Below, in pieces: positions 37,589-46,622 of a stretch of 64,000 nt of DNA. Origin of the DNA: Chitinophaga pinensis (lineage in GTDB: Bacteria; Bacteroidota; Bacteroidia; B-17B0; Aurantibacillaceae); contig CAMAPT010000004.1 in assembly GCA_945860225.1 (NCBI GenBank), forward strand, positions 1-64,000. The letters run 5' to 3'. The position numbers and the translations under genes are program-made. The notes beneath the pieces are model-generated. The model made no database searches. It was not told the DNA's origin and worked only from the letters and a program-made list of their open reading frames with translations. Each line of letters starts with the position of its first letter. Positions within the stretch are counted from its first letter, which is position 1.

Positions 37589-37620
37589 TCCAAATTTTTA
37601 AAAAAATCTATAATACATAC

Positions 37621-39363
37621 ATGATGAATACTAAATCTTTACGAAAATTAAGTCTTGCTGTTGGGACAACTGCTTTTTTGGTTGGTTGCAATGGTTTGGG
37701 GAAAATGGTTAAAAAACAATCGACTATCACATACGAAGCAAAGCCAAATCCTTTGGAAATGCATGCTGATAGCGTTGGCTTTAGTGTTTCTGGGAAATTT
37801 CCAATAAAATATTTTAACAAAAAAGCGACAGTAACATTAACACCAGTATTGAAATATAATGGTACCGAAAAAACGTTAAAGCCTGTTGTTTTAATAGGAG
37901 ATAAGGCTGTGGGTAGTGGCCAAAAAATTAGTTTTGATAAAGGGGGTTCTTTTAGTTACACTTCTGAAAAGTTTGCTTATGAACCAGGTATGAAAGTATC
38001 TGAAGTTGAGTTGCGCGCTCAAGCTGGAATTAAGAAAAAATCAAAAGATTTCACAACAGTTAAATTAGCTGATGGTACTATTATTACACCATTATTAGTT
38101 CGTCATGATGAAAAAGCAACTTATGCAAAAGATGCTTTTGTAAAAGTTGTACCAGCTAATCAGTCAGGAAGTTTATATTATACTGTTAATAAATCAGATG
38201 TTCGTTCGAGCGAATTGAAAAATGCAGAAATGAAACAAATCCAAGATTTCATTAAAGCTAATTTTAGTAACTCATCTTACGAATTTAAAGATATCACAGT
38301 ATCTGCTTATGCTTCTCCAGACGGTGAACAATCTTTAAATGCTCATTTGGCTGAAGATCGTGCAAAATCAGCATCTAAAGCTTTGATGACTGAATTTAAA
38401 AAGGATAAAAATAAGGAACAAACGTTTGGAAAAGAGGAATCTCAATTTAAAATTAAAACTACCGCAGAAGATTGGGATGGTTTTAAATCATTAATGGAAT
38501 CATCAGCTATTGCTGATAAAGATTTGATTTTGAGAGTTTTAACCATGTACACCGATTTAGATCAACGCGAAAAAGAAATCAAAAATTTGTCTAAAACTTA
38601 CACTGAAGTATCCGAGAAAATTTTACCAAAATTACGTCGTGCGGTTTTGACTTTAAACGTTGATAAAAAGTCTCGAAATGATGAACAAATTACTAAATTA
38701 ATGACATCTACCCCAGATTCTTTATCTATTGAAGAATTATTATATGGAGGTAATTTAACTAATGATGTTAATACTAAAATTCAGGTTTATACATCAGCAG
38801 AAAAACAATATCCTACAGATTGGAGAGCATCCAATAATCTAGGTGTGGCTTTATTGATGAATAATAAAATCGCGGAAGCTGGTGAAGCATTTAAACGTGC
38901 CGAAAAAACAGCAAATGGTAATCCGATGGTTATGAATCATTTAGGAATTATTGCTGCCAAAACTGGTGACAGTAAAAAAGCGATGGAATACTATGACAAA
39001 GCTAATGGTGCAGGTAAAGAAGTAAATTATAATAAAGGAATTTTGAATATTAGAGAAGGTAAGTATACTGATGCTGTATCAAATTTCGGTGATTATAAAG
39101 GATTTAATAAAGCATTATCAGAGTTATTAAATGGGAATGCAGGTGCAGTATCAGGAACAATTGATGCAAGCAACGAAAAAGACATGGCTTTATCATCTTA
39201 TTTAAAAGCTGTAGCTGCCGCTAGAGGTGGTAACACCGCAGAGGTGGTTAAAAATTTAAAAGTAGCTATTGAAAAAGATGGTTCATTGAAAGCATCTGCG
39301 AAAGATGACGCTGAATTCATCAAATTACGTGAAAATGCAGATTTTAAAGGTTTAGTTAACTAA
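37621..39363 (+). CDS. TPR-containing lipoprotein
   Basis: A 580-residue protein with a lipoprotein signal: LVGC with the lipidated cysteine at about 23. The middle has an OmpA-like stretch (VSAYASPDGEQSLNAHLAEDRAKS, seen in two pieces) without the full OmpA motif. Tetratricopeptide repeats follow from about 390 (WRASNNLGVALLMNNKIAE, then HLGIIAAKTGD). Such proteins are common in Bacteroidota and probably act as outer-membrane scaffolds. It is a single gene flanked by a promoter element and a terminator. Confidence 0.78.
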   Translation: MMNTKSLRKLSLAVGTTAFLVGCNGLGKMVKKQSTITYEAKPNPLEMHADSVGFSVSGKFPIKYFNKKATVTLTPVLKYNGTEKTLKPVVLIGDKAVGSGQKISFDKGGSFSYTSEKFAYEPGMKVSEVELRAQAGIKKKSKDFTTVKLADGTIITPLLVRHDEKATYAKDAFVKVVPANQSGSLYYTVNKSDVRSSELKNAEMKQIQDFIKANFSNSSYEFKDITVSAYASPDGEQSLNAHLAEDRAKSASKALMTEFKKDKNKEQTFGKEESQFKIKTTAEDWDGFKSLMESSAIADKDLILRVLTMYTDLDQREKEIKNLSKTYTEVSEKILPKLRRAVLTLNVDKKSRNDEQITKLMTSTPDSLSIEELLYGGNLTNDVNTKIQVYTSAEKQYPTDWRASNNLGVALLMNNKIAEAGEAFKRAEKTANGNPMVMNHLGIIAAKTGDSKKAMEYYDKANGAGKEVNYNKGILNIREGKYTDAVSNFGDYKGFNKALSELLNGNAGAVSGTIDASNEKDMALSSYLKAVAAARGGNTAEVVKNLKVAIEKDGSLKASAKDDAEFIKLRENADFKGLVN

Positions 39364-39385
39364 ATATTACATTTTTTATAGAAAG

Positions 39386-39416
39386 AAGCTCGTCTATATT
39401 TAGATGAGCTTTTTTC
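39386..39416 (+). terminator. Rho-independent terminator of the TPR lipoprotein gene
   Basis: Stem AAGCTCGTCTA and TAGATGAGCTT with a 4-base loop (one G-T pair), followed by a T-rich run. It isolates the polysaccharide locus from upstream transcription. Confidence 0.85.
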
Positions 39417-39477
39417 TTTAAATCTATAAGAGTTTCTGATTAGTAATATAAAGGGGAATTTTATAAACATAAAATAT

Positions 39478-39485
39478 TAATTTTG
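39478..39485 (+). promoter_or_regulatory. Candidate -7 element at the start of the polysaccharide locus
   Basis: TAATTTTG matches TAnnTTTG and lies just 9 bases before the TTG start at 39494, so the transcript would have almost no leader. No -33 TTG. Confidence 0.3.
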
Positions 39486-39493
39486 TTTTTGAT

Positions 39494-40339
39494 TTGGCAA
39501 ACAATAAAATAATAATCGACTCTAAATTAAATTCTTTCTTTTCTTTAAGTGAAATACTTAAATACAAGAGTTTATTGGGTAATTTGGCAAAAAGAGATTT
39601 TTTGGTTAGGTACAAACAAGCTTTTGCTGGTATTATGTGGGCTTTAGTTAAACCTTTAATTAATATTTTAGTTTTTGGTTATATAGCCTCTAAAATAAAT
39701 AGCGCAGCCGATGTAACATCGAACTTTGTTTTCGTAGCTTCCGCTATGTTGTTGTGGCAATTGTTTGCTAATGTTTTTAACGATGTTAGCAATTCAATTA
39801 TTGGTAACTCTAATTTATTTGCAAAAGTTTATTTTCCTAAAATCATTATTCCTCTTAGCTCTATTTTAGTATGTTTGGTAGATTTTATGATTTCTTTAAT
39901 TATTTTATTTATTTTATTTATAATATCAGGTCAAGCTATTCATTGGCAAATGATTTTTGCTCCATTTTTTATTGTTTTAACTTTAATAAATGGCTTTGGT
40001 ATTGGATTGTATTTCGCCACTATAAATGTTAAATTCCGTGATGTGAAATTTATTGTTCCTGTAATTTTACAACTTGGCATGTATATAACTCCGGTCATTT
40101 TTTCGTCTACTTTTTATATGGATAAATTATCTAATTTTATACCTAATTGGTTGTTGTGGATATTTTATTTAAATCCAATGGTTGGTGCAATTGAAGGATT
40201 TAAATATTCGTTATTTGGTGGAGATGCTATTTATAATTTTAATTATTTTATTCTATCTACTGTTATTTCATTTCTGTTTTTATTAATTGGTGTAAAATAC
40301 TTTTATAAGTTTGAGCGTAATTTTGTTGATTATATTTAA
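39494..40339 (+). CDS. wzm: ABC polysaccharide exporter permease (Wzm-like)
   Basis: A 281-residue, six-helix membrane protein of the ABC-2 type. The segment LAKRDFLVRYKQAFAG followed by MWALVKPLINILVFG is the standard N-terminal signature of polysaccharide/O-antigen ABC permeases. It starts with TTG; no ATG is in frame before the first helix. It overlaps the ATPase gene by 1 base (TAATG), so the two form a translationally coupled exporter. Confidence 0.88.
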   Translation: MANNKIIIDSKLNSFFSLSEILKYKSLLGNLAKRDFLVRYKQAFAGIMWALVKPLINILVFGYIASKINSAADVTSNFVFVASAMLLWQLFANVFNDVSNSIIGNSNLFAKVYFPKIIIPLSSILVCLVDFMISLIILFILFIISGQAIHWQMIFAPFFIVLTLINGFGIGLYFATINVKFRDVKFIVPVILQLGMYITPVIFSSTFYMDKLSNFIPNWLLWIFYLNPMVGAIEGFKYSLFGGDAIYNFNYFILSTVISFLFLLIGVKYFYKFERNFVDYI

Positions 40340-41589
40340 TGGGTAATAATACCGTCATAAAAGTTGAGGGCTTAGGTAAAAAATACATACTTAACAAAAG
40401 TGGCGCATCCAAAAGCGATACTCTTTATGGTAATTTTCTAAATGGTTTACGTAACTTAAAAACTATTACTCGTAAAAAAGAAACAGAAGAGTTTTGGGCA
40501 TTAAAAGATGTATCGTTTGAAATTAACCAAGGGGATAGAGTAGGTATTATAGGAAGAAATGGAGCAGGTAAATCTACCTTATTAAAAATATTATCTCGAA
40601 TTACACCACCAACAAAAGGTAGGATTGAGTATGGTGGCCGCATGGCCTCATTATTAGAAGTTGGTACAGGTTTCCATGGAGATTTATCAGGTAGAGAAAA
40701 TATCTATTTAAATGGCTCAATTTTAGGAATGAGTAAGCACGAAATCGATAGAAAATTTGATGAAATTGTTGCCTTTAGTGAAATAGAAAAATTTATTGAT
40801 ACTCCGGTTAAACGCTATTCCTCAGGAATGTACGTGCGTTTGGCTTTTGCGGTTGCAGCTCATTTAGAACCCGAAATTTTAATTGTGGATGAAGTATTAG
40901 CTGTTGGCGATGCTGCGTTTCAAAAAAAATGTATGGGTAAAATGGAAGATGTTAGTCAAAATTATGGACGTACTATTTTATTTGTAAGTCATCAGATGGC
41001 AGCGGTTCAAAATCTTTGTAATAAAGGTATATACTTAAAAAATGGACAATTAGTTGAACAAGGATTAATAGAGAACGTTATACCAACCTATTTAAAATCA
41101 GGTGCTCAGCCTGATTCACAATCTTTTTATCATAGGACTGACAGGACCGGAAGCGGTAAAGTTAAATTTGAATCTTTTAAACTATTAAACGAAAATTATC
41201 AAGAAATAGATAATGCGCAAAGTGGTTCGGATTTTTTTATAGAAATAACTATAAATGCAACTGAGGAGATTACAAACTATGTTGCCTCCATTGGAATTGA
41301 TGATGATTTTGGAACTAGAATTACTCATTTAAGTAATGATACAAGCAATCAGTTACCGTCAGTTTTGTCAAAAGGAACGTCAAAGGTTTTATTTAAAATT
41401 AAAAGATTGCCTTTAAGTAGTGGTATTTATACATTTACATTGTTTTCTTCCTCAAATAATGAAATATTAGATTGGCTTCAAGACGCAGGTAAAATAGATG
41501 TAGAAAGTGGTGATTTTTATCATACAGGAAAAATTGCCCCTGAGGGACAGGGTAAAATTTATTTAGATTATTCAGTTAGCATACTATAA
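40339..41589 (+). CDS. wzt: ABC polysaccharide exporter ATPase with Wzt-type C-terminal domain
   Basis: A 416-residue protein. Walker A is GRNGAGKST at 72-80, the signature region is YSSGMYVRLA near 155 and Walker B is ILIVDEVLAVGD near 177. The C-terminal 150 residues (about 265-416) form a beta-rich extension like the carbohydrate-binding Wzt domain, which in characterised systems recognises the modified end of the glycan. That suggests a chain-terminator mark. It is the only ABC ATPase in the window. Confidence 0.9.
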   Translation: MGNNTVIKVEGLGKKYILNKSGASKSDTLYGNFLNGLRNLKTITRKKETEEFWALKDVSFEINQGDRVGIIGRNGAGKSTLLKILSRITPPTKGRIEYGGRMASLLEVGTGFHGDLSGRENIYLNGSILGMSKHEIDRKFDEIVAFSEIEKFIDTPVKRYSSGMYVRLAFAVAAHLEPEILIVDEVLAVGDAAFQKKCMGKMEDVSQNYGRTILFVSHQMAAVQNLCNKGIYLKNGQLVEQGLIENVIPTYLKSGAQPDSQSFYHRTDRTGSGKVKFESFKLLNENYQEIDNAQSGSDFFIEITINATEEITNYVASIGIDDDFGTRITHLSNDTSNQLPSVLSKGTSKVLFKIKRLPLSSGIYTFTLFSSSNNEILDWLQDAGKIDVESGDFYHTGKIAPEGQGKIYLDYSVSIL

Positions 41590-42300
41590 ATGATTACAGC
41601 TTTAAAAATTTTCAAACAACAAGTTAAAAAATATGAGTCATTAGGAATGATTAATCGGCCGTACAAATATTTTTTTAGATGGCGAAAATCATTAATAAAC
41701 GGAGCCAATTCTGTCAAAGATGAATTGCCATGGATTACTTTTAATGCCATAGATTATATATCAAAGCATTTAAATTCAAATTCAAAAGTATTTGAATTTG
41801 GTGGAGGTGGATCAACTTTGTTTTTTTTGAAAAATAAAGTAACTGTTTACACTGTTGAACATGATGAAAAATGGTTTGACGTGTTAAAAAATGTTGTAAC
41901 AGAAAAAAAATATAGTAATTGGACAGGTTATTTTATTGAGGCAGAAAAAGGTGTTTTATTTGAAAAACCAGATAAGTCAGAGCCGCTACATTTTTTTACG
42001 GAAGATTCTAATTATTTAAATTGTAATTTTAAGTCATACGCTTCAAAAATAAATGAATTTGAAAATGGTTTTTTTGATATTGTTTTAGTTGACGGAAGAT
42101 CTAGAGCATCTTGTATTCATCAATCTATTTTAAAGATAAAAAAAAATGGATTGTTGGTTTTAGATAATTCAGATAGAAGTTATTATACTGCTAGAATTAA
42201 ACAAATGATTGAAGATAATTTTGATTTAGTTTTAACAAATTATGCACCCAGTCCATATTCTAAAGATTTCACACACACTACTATATGGGTGAAAAAATAG
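41590..42300 (+). CDS. Putative class I methyltransferase
   Basis: A 236-residue protein with a Rossmann-type nucleotide-binding start FEFGGGGSTLFF near residue 73, then VYTVEHDEKWF, a typical acidic loop, and IVLVDGRSRASCI near 160 which looks like a metal/SAM-dependent O-methyltransferase core. It may methylate a sugar, perhaps the terminal one recognised by the Wzt domain. It starts immediately after the wzt stop. The gene contains an A9 run at 42138-42146. Confidence 0.62.
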   Translation: MITALKIFKQQVKKYESLGMINRPYKYFFRWRKSLINGANSVKDELPWITFNAIDYISKHLNSNSKVFEFGGGGSTLFFLKNKVTVYTVEHDEKWFDVLKNVVTEKKYSNWTGYFIEAEKGVLFEKPDKSEPLHFFTEDSNYLNCNFKSYASKINEFENGFFDIVLVDGRSRASCIHQSILKIKKNGLLVLDNSDRSYYTARIKQMIEDNFDLVLTNYAPSPYSKDFTHTTIWVKK

Positions 42301-42307
42301 TAATGAA

Positions 42308-44035
42308 ATGAATTTATCTCCAATAGTTATATTTTGTTATAATAGGCCATTGTTATTAAAACAAACTATTGGTGCATTGCAAAATAATCTATTAGCATCT
42401 GATTCAGATTTAATTATTTTTTGTGATGGACCCAAACAAGATGCTAGTCAAGAAAATTTGCTTGAAATAAGTCTAGTACGAGAATATTGTGAATCTATAT
42501 CTGGCTTTAAGAATAAAACAATTATAAAATCAGAAGTTAATAATGGACTGCAACATTCTATTATTAATGGATTAAATAAAGTATTTAAAGGGTACGATAC
42601 AGCAATTATTATTGAAGATGATGTAGTTACATCTCCTTACTTTTTAGATTTTATGAATAAAGCCTTGAATTTTTATGAAAAAAAATTAAAAGTTTTAAGT
42701 ATTGGATCATGGAATTATTACTATTCAACAAATGAAAATTTTTTCAACCACATGCCAGATACTATTGCCTGGGCAACATGGAAAGATAGATGGTGTCAAT
42801 TTGAACAAGATGGTAAAAAATTGCATGACTTATTAGAAAGTCAAAGTTTAATGCAAAAATTTAATTTGAATGGAAATTTTGATTTTAAAAATATGCTTAA
42901 ACAACAATATGAAGGAAAAGTAAGCTCATGGGCAATAAGATGGACAGCTTTAGCTGTTTTACAAGATACATTAACACTTTATCCTAAAATTTCATTATCT
43001 AAACATATTGGATTTGGAAAGGATTCTACAAATTGTGAGGATGATGATTTTAATGCTAATTTAATTTTAGCAGATGAATGTTTAGCACAGTTTGATATTG
43101 AAATTAAAGAGGATAGAAGATCAATCGAAAAATTTATTGAATTTGAAAAAATAATTAAAAATTCACCGGCTTCAAAAATAGAAGATGTCAAGAGTATTAA
43201 GCTTTCAATAAAAAAAACTCTAAAAAAAGTAATTCCTTACAGATTAAAATTTTTTGTAAAAAAAAATATTTTAAAAACCGATGATACTCAAACTCATGGC
43301 TGGTTTGGTAATTATAGCAGTTGGCAGACAGCAATGAGGGAGTGTGGTGGCTATGACGCAGGAAATATTTTAAATAAAGTAAAAGATTCCGTTTTAAAAG
43401 TTAGAAATGGAGAAGCTGTTTACGAGAGAGATTCAGTTTTATTTGATAATATACAGTACTCTCAGTCTCTTATTAATGCATTTAAAAAATCTATAAGTGA
43501 CAATCAGCTTCACGTAGTTGATTTTGGCGGCTCATTAGGAAGCACTTATTTTCAGCACAAGGAATTATTTAACAATATACAAGATCTTAAATGGTCGGTT
43601 GTTGAGCAAAAGCATTTTGTTGATTGTGGAAAACGAGATATTGAAATAGAAGCGCTTAAATTTTATTATACCATTGATGAAGCTTTGTTAACTCAAAGGC
43701 CACATGTGTTATTATTGTCAAGCGTTATTCCATATTTTGAAAAACCATATCAGTTAATCGAATCACTTCTTAATTATAAATTTGATTATATAATTATTGA
43801 TAGAACAGCATTCATAACTTCAGAAAAAGAAAGAATTACCAAGCAAATTGTACCAAGTTTTATTTATAAGGCAAGTTATCCTGCTTGGTTTTTAAGTGAG
43901 GCAAAATTTATAGAAGCTTTTTTTAAAAAGTATGAACTTATTGATGAATTTAAAAGTCCTTTTGATTCTGATAGCGTATTAGAAGATGGAGTTGAAGTTT
44001 ATAGAAAAGGTTTTTACTTTAAAAGACTGTGCTGA
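42308..44035 (+). CDS. Glycosyltransferase fused to TIGR04325-type methyltransferase
   Basis: A 575-residue protein. The N-terminal half (about 1-290) is a GT-A-like domain: PIVIFCYNRPLLLKQTI, then IIIEDDVVTS near 97-106 and IAWATWKDRWCQF near 157-169. The C-terminal part (from about 325) has HGWFGNYSSWQTAMRE, GGYDAGNIL, NGEAVYERDSVLF and VVDFGGSLGSTYF, which I recall as the LIC12133/TIGR04325 putative methyltransferase family. The two activities are normally separate. Poly-A runs of 8, 7 and 9 lie at 43210, 43222 and 43258 near the domain joint. Some of the lysine-rich linker may be the membrane-binding part. Confidence 0.75.
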   Translation: MNLSPIVIFCYNRPLLLKQTIGALQNNLLASDSDLIIFCDGPKQDASQENLLEISLVREYCESISGFKNKTIIKSEVNNGLQHSIINGLNKVFKGYDTAIIIEDDVVTSPYFLDFMNKALNFYEKKLKVLSIGSWNYYYSTNENFFNHMPDTIAWATWKDRWCQFEQDGKKLHDLLESQSLMQKFNLNGNFDFKNMLKQQYEGKVSSWAIRWTALAVLQDTLTLYPKISLSKHIGFGKDSTNCEDDDFNANLILADECLAQFDIEIKEDRRSIEKFIEFEKIIKNSPASKIEDVKSIKLSIKKTLKKVIPYRLKFFVKKNILKTDDTQTHGWFGNYSSWQTAMRECGGYDAGNILNKVKDSVLKVRNGEAVYERDSVLFDNIQYSQSLINAFKKSISDNQLHVVDFGGSLGSTYFQHKELFNNIQDLKWSVVEQKHFVDCGKRDIEIEALKFYYTIDEALLTQRPHVLLLSSVIPYFEKPYQLIESLLNYKFDYIIIDRTAFITSEKERITKQIVPSFIYKASYPAWFLSEAKFIEAFFKKYELIDEFKSPFDSDSVLEDGVEVYRKGFYFKRLC

Positions 44036-45069
44036 TGATAAATTTTTGTACATTATTCAATTCAGGATATTTATCGAGAGGTTTGGTGCTTTATCAATCT
44101 TTACAAAACACATGCAATAATTTTCACTTATATGTTTTTGCGTTTGATGATGTGTGTTATGATTATTTGAAACGTTTAAATTACAAGAACTTAACGGTTA
44201 TTTCTTTAAAAGAATTTGAAGACGAAAAACTATTGTCAGTAAAGTCTTCCCGAACGGCAGGTGAGTATTGCTGGACATGCACAGCCTCAACCATTAAATA
44301 TGCTATACAAACTTTTAATTTGCATCAATGTACATACATTGATGCTGATATGTATTTTTACTCTAATCCCAAAGTGTTGTTAAATGAATTGGGAAATAAT
44401 TCGGTTATGATAACCGAGCATCGTTACACTGAAGTATACGATCAGTCGATAGATAGCGGTAGGTATTGTGTTCAGTTCATGACTTTTAATAACGATGAAA
44501 AAGGAATGAAGGTATTAGAGAGTTGGAGAAATAATTGCATTGATTGGTGTTATGCCCGAATTGAAGATGGTAAATTTGGTGATCAAAAATATTTAGATAC
44601 TTGGATGACTGAATTTGATGGAGTTCATGAAATGCAGCATTTGGGAGGAGGAATGGCGCCGTGGAATATGCAGCAGTTTGAATTTAAAAAACAAAATGAT
44701 AAAGTTACAGTAAAACAAAAAAGTACCGGACAAGAATATCAATTAGTATTTTTTCATTTTCATGGATTAAAATTATTTTCAAATAATATTGTTTCATACA
44801 CAGGTGATAAGTATGAGATGGATTTGGATGTGAAACAAATTTTATTTGAGCCATATACAAAAGAATTAATTGAATTAGGAGAAAAACTAAAAAAAGAGCT
44901 GCCAAATGTCAATTTTCATGCTATTTCTGGCAATTCTCCTCAAAAACCTATTAATTTTTTATCTTTATTGAGATGGTATTTTTATGATATAAGGAAGAAC
45001 TGGATAAATATAAATGGAGCAAAGACAAAAAATAGAGTTAAACATTATCATTACTATTTTACAAAATAA
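44035..45069 (+). CDS. Glycosyltransferase (GT8-like, DXD type)
   Basis: A 344-residue cytoplasmic glycosyltransferase. CTYIDADMYFYSNP near 101-114 holds the DXD metal motif; HLGGGMAPWN near 203-212 and FFHFHGLKLF fit a GT-A fold that uses a nucleotide-sugar. The exact family and sugar cannot be set. I took ATG 44035, which overlaps the previous stop as TGATG; an in-frame GTG lies at 44029. Confidence 0.75.
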   Translation: MINFCTLFNSGYLSRGLVLYQSLQNTCNNFHLYVFAFDDVCYDYLKRLNYKNLTVISLKEFEDEKLLSVKSSRTAGEYCWTCTASTIKYAIQTFNLHQCTYIDADMYFYSNPKVLLNELGNNSVMITEHRYTEVYDQSIDSGRYCVQFMTFNNDEKGMKVLESWRNNCIDWCYARIEDGKFGDQKYLDTWMTEFDGVHEMQHLGGGMAPWNMQQFEFKKQNDKVTVKQKSTGQEYQLVFFHFHGLKLFSNNIVSYTGDKYEMDLDVKQILFEPYTKELIELGEKLKKELPNVNFHAISGNSPQKPINFLSLLRWYFYDIRKNWININGAKTKNRVKHYHYYFTK

Positions 45070-45840
45070 ATGTCATTAATATCTATTATAACAATAAACT
45101 ACAATAATTCAGTAGGATTAAAAAAAACAATAGATAGTGTTGTTAATCAATCCTTTAATGACTATGAGTTTATAGTAATAGACGGTAAATCGTCAGATGA
45201 TAGTGTCAATGTACTAAAACAATTTCCCCGAATTAATTTTTGGGTGAGTGAGATAGATTCTGGGATTTATGATGCTCAAAATAAAGGAATAGTTAAGGCT
45301 AAAGGAAAGTATTTGTTGTTTTTAAACAGCGGCGATGTTTTAGCTAATAGAGAAGTTTTAAAAACTGTAATACCATTTTTATTGGGAGATAAGTCTTTTT
45401 ATTATGGTAATTTGTTACTCGAAAAAAATGGGGTTACAGAAAAACATTTAGCACCATCAACTATCAATATCGATTTTTTACTTAACAGTACTTTTTGGCA
45501 TCCCTGCGTATTTATTAAATCAGATTTATTTAAATCCTTCGGCTTATACAATACTGCTTTTAAAATTTGTGGTGACTATGAGTTTTTTGTTAGATGTTTA
45601 ATTAAACCTAAAATTACTACTGAGTATATTAATGAATTTATCACATTGTTTGATGGCAATGGTATTAGTAACGATTCGTCTAAAATAAAATTACAAGAAC
45701 TAGAGCGTGAAAAAGCTTGGAATGAAAACTTGTCAAGTTTAGTTTTTGATTCATTAAAAAAACAAAATTCTTTTTCGAGAAGTAAGTACGTTTCTATTAT
45801 TAATACAATTCAAAAATTGAGAGGAAAACAACGTTTTTAA
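45070..45840 (+). CDS. Family 2 glycosyltransferase
   Basis: A 256-residue GT-A enzyme. SIITINYNNSVGLKKTIDSV, then VIDGKSSDDSV and the NSGDV motif near residue 88 are the hallmarks of short WcaE/WbbL-type family 2 members; the later ICGDYEFFVRCL fits too. Its start touches the previous stop and its stop overlaps the next start by one base. Confidence 0.88.
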   Translation: MSLISIITINYNNSVGLKKTIDSVVNQSFNDYEFIVIDGKSSDDSVNVLKQFPRINFWVSEIDSGIYDAQNKGIVKAKGKYLLFLNSGDVLANREVLKTVIPFLLGDKSFYYGNLLLEKNGVTEKHLAPSTINIDFLLNSTFWHPCVFIKSDLFKSFGLYNTAFKICGDYEFFVRCLIKPKITTEYINEFITLFDGNGISNDSSKIKLQELEREKAWNENLSSLVFDSLKKQNSFSRSKYVSIINTIQKLRGKQRF

Positions 45841-46622
45841 TGGCTAAAATTAACGCGATAAAAGAATATTTGTTTTTCCTTAAAAAAAAAATTAAGGCAA
45901 AATCAGCTAAATTATTTAGAACAGTAAAACGTTTTTTATTGCCCAAACAGGTAATTACTTCCGAGAATTGTTTTCAGGTCCCTATCATTATCAATAATCG
46001 AAATCGTTATACGTTTCTAAAGCAAATGATTGAACAGTTGGATTCATTTGGTTATTCTAATATTTATGTATTAGATAATGATAGCAGTTATCCACCATTA
46101 TTAGATTATTATAAAATAATTCCTGCTAAAGTGATTTTTTTGAAAAAAAATGTGGGCTATAAAGCTTTATGGGAGACAGATGTTTTTGAGCAATTTAAAA
46201 ATAAGTACTATGTGTATTCAGACCCTGATATTTTATTGCAAAAAAACTGCCCAAAAGATTTTGTATACGTACTATATAAATTTTTAATTAAATATTCAGG
46301 AAAAGAAAAAGCTGGAGTTGCTCTTAAAATTAACGATTTGCCAGACTATTATGTGAATAAACAAGACGCTATAAATAATGAAGCTGTTTTTTGGGAGGAC
46401 GAATTGGAAAAAGATGTTTATAATGCAATGGTAGATACAACATTGGCTTTATACAAACCATTGGCCTTTGGAAATGCAGAAGAGTGCGAAGCTATTAGAG
46501 TAGGTGGTAATCTAGCGGCACAACATCTTACATGGTATTTAGATTCATCTAATTTATCACAAGAAGAGTTGTTTTACAAACAATCGATTAAAGCAAATAC
46601 ATCTGTTTATAGTGTTAAATGA
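45840..46622 (+). CDS. Putative GT-A type glycosyltransferase
   Basis: A 260-residue protein. After a basic N-terminus comes PIIINNRNRYTFLKQMI, then IYVLDNDSSYPPLLDYY, VGYKALWETDVF and YYVYSDPDILLQKNCP near 120-135, an acidic motif in the place of DXD. This fits a GT-A fold, but the acidic motif is of the SDPD type and I do not know the sugar. An A10 run at 45882-45891 sits within the first 20 codons. Confidence 0.65.
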   Translation: MAKINAIKEYLFFLKKKIKAKSAKLFRTVKRFLLPKQVITSENCFQVPIIINNRNRYTFLKQMIEQLDSFGYSNIYVLDNDSSYPPLLDYYKIIPAKVIFLKKNVGYKALWETDVFEQFKNKYYVYSDPDILLQKNCPKDFVYVLYKFLIKYSGKEKAGVALKINDLPDYYVNKQDAINNEAVFWEDELEKDVYNAMVDTTLALYKPLAFGNAEECEAIRVGGNLAAQHLTWYLDSSNLSQEELFYKQSIKANTSVYSVK

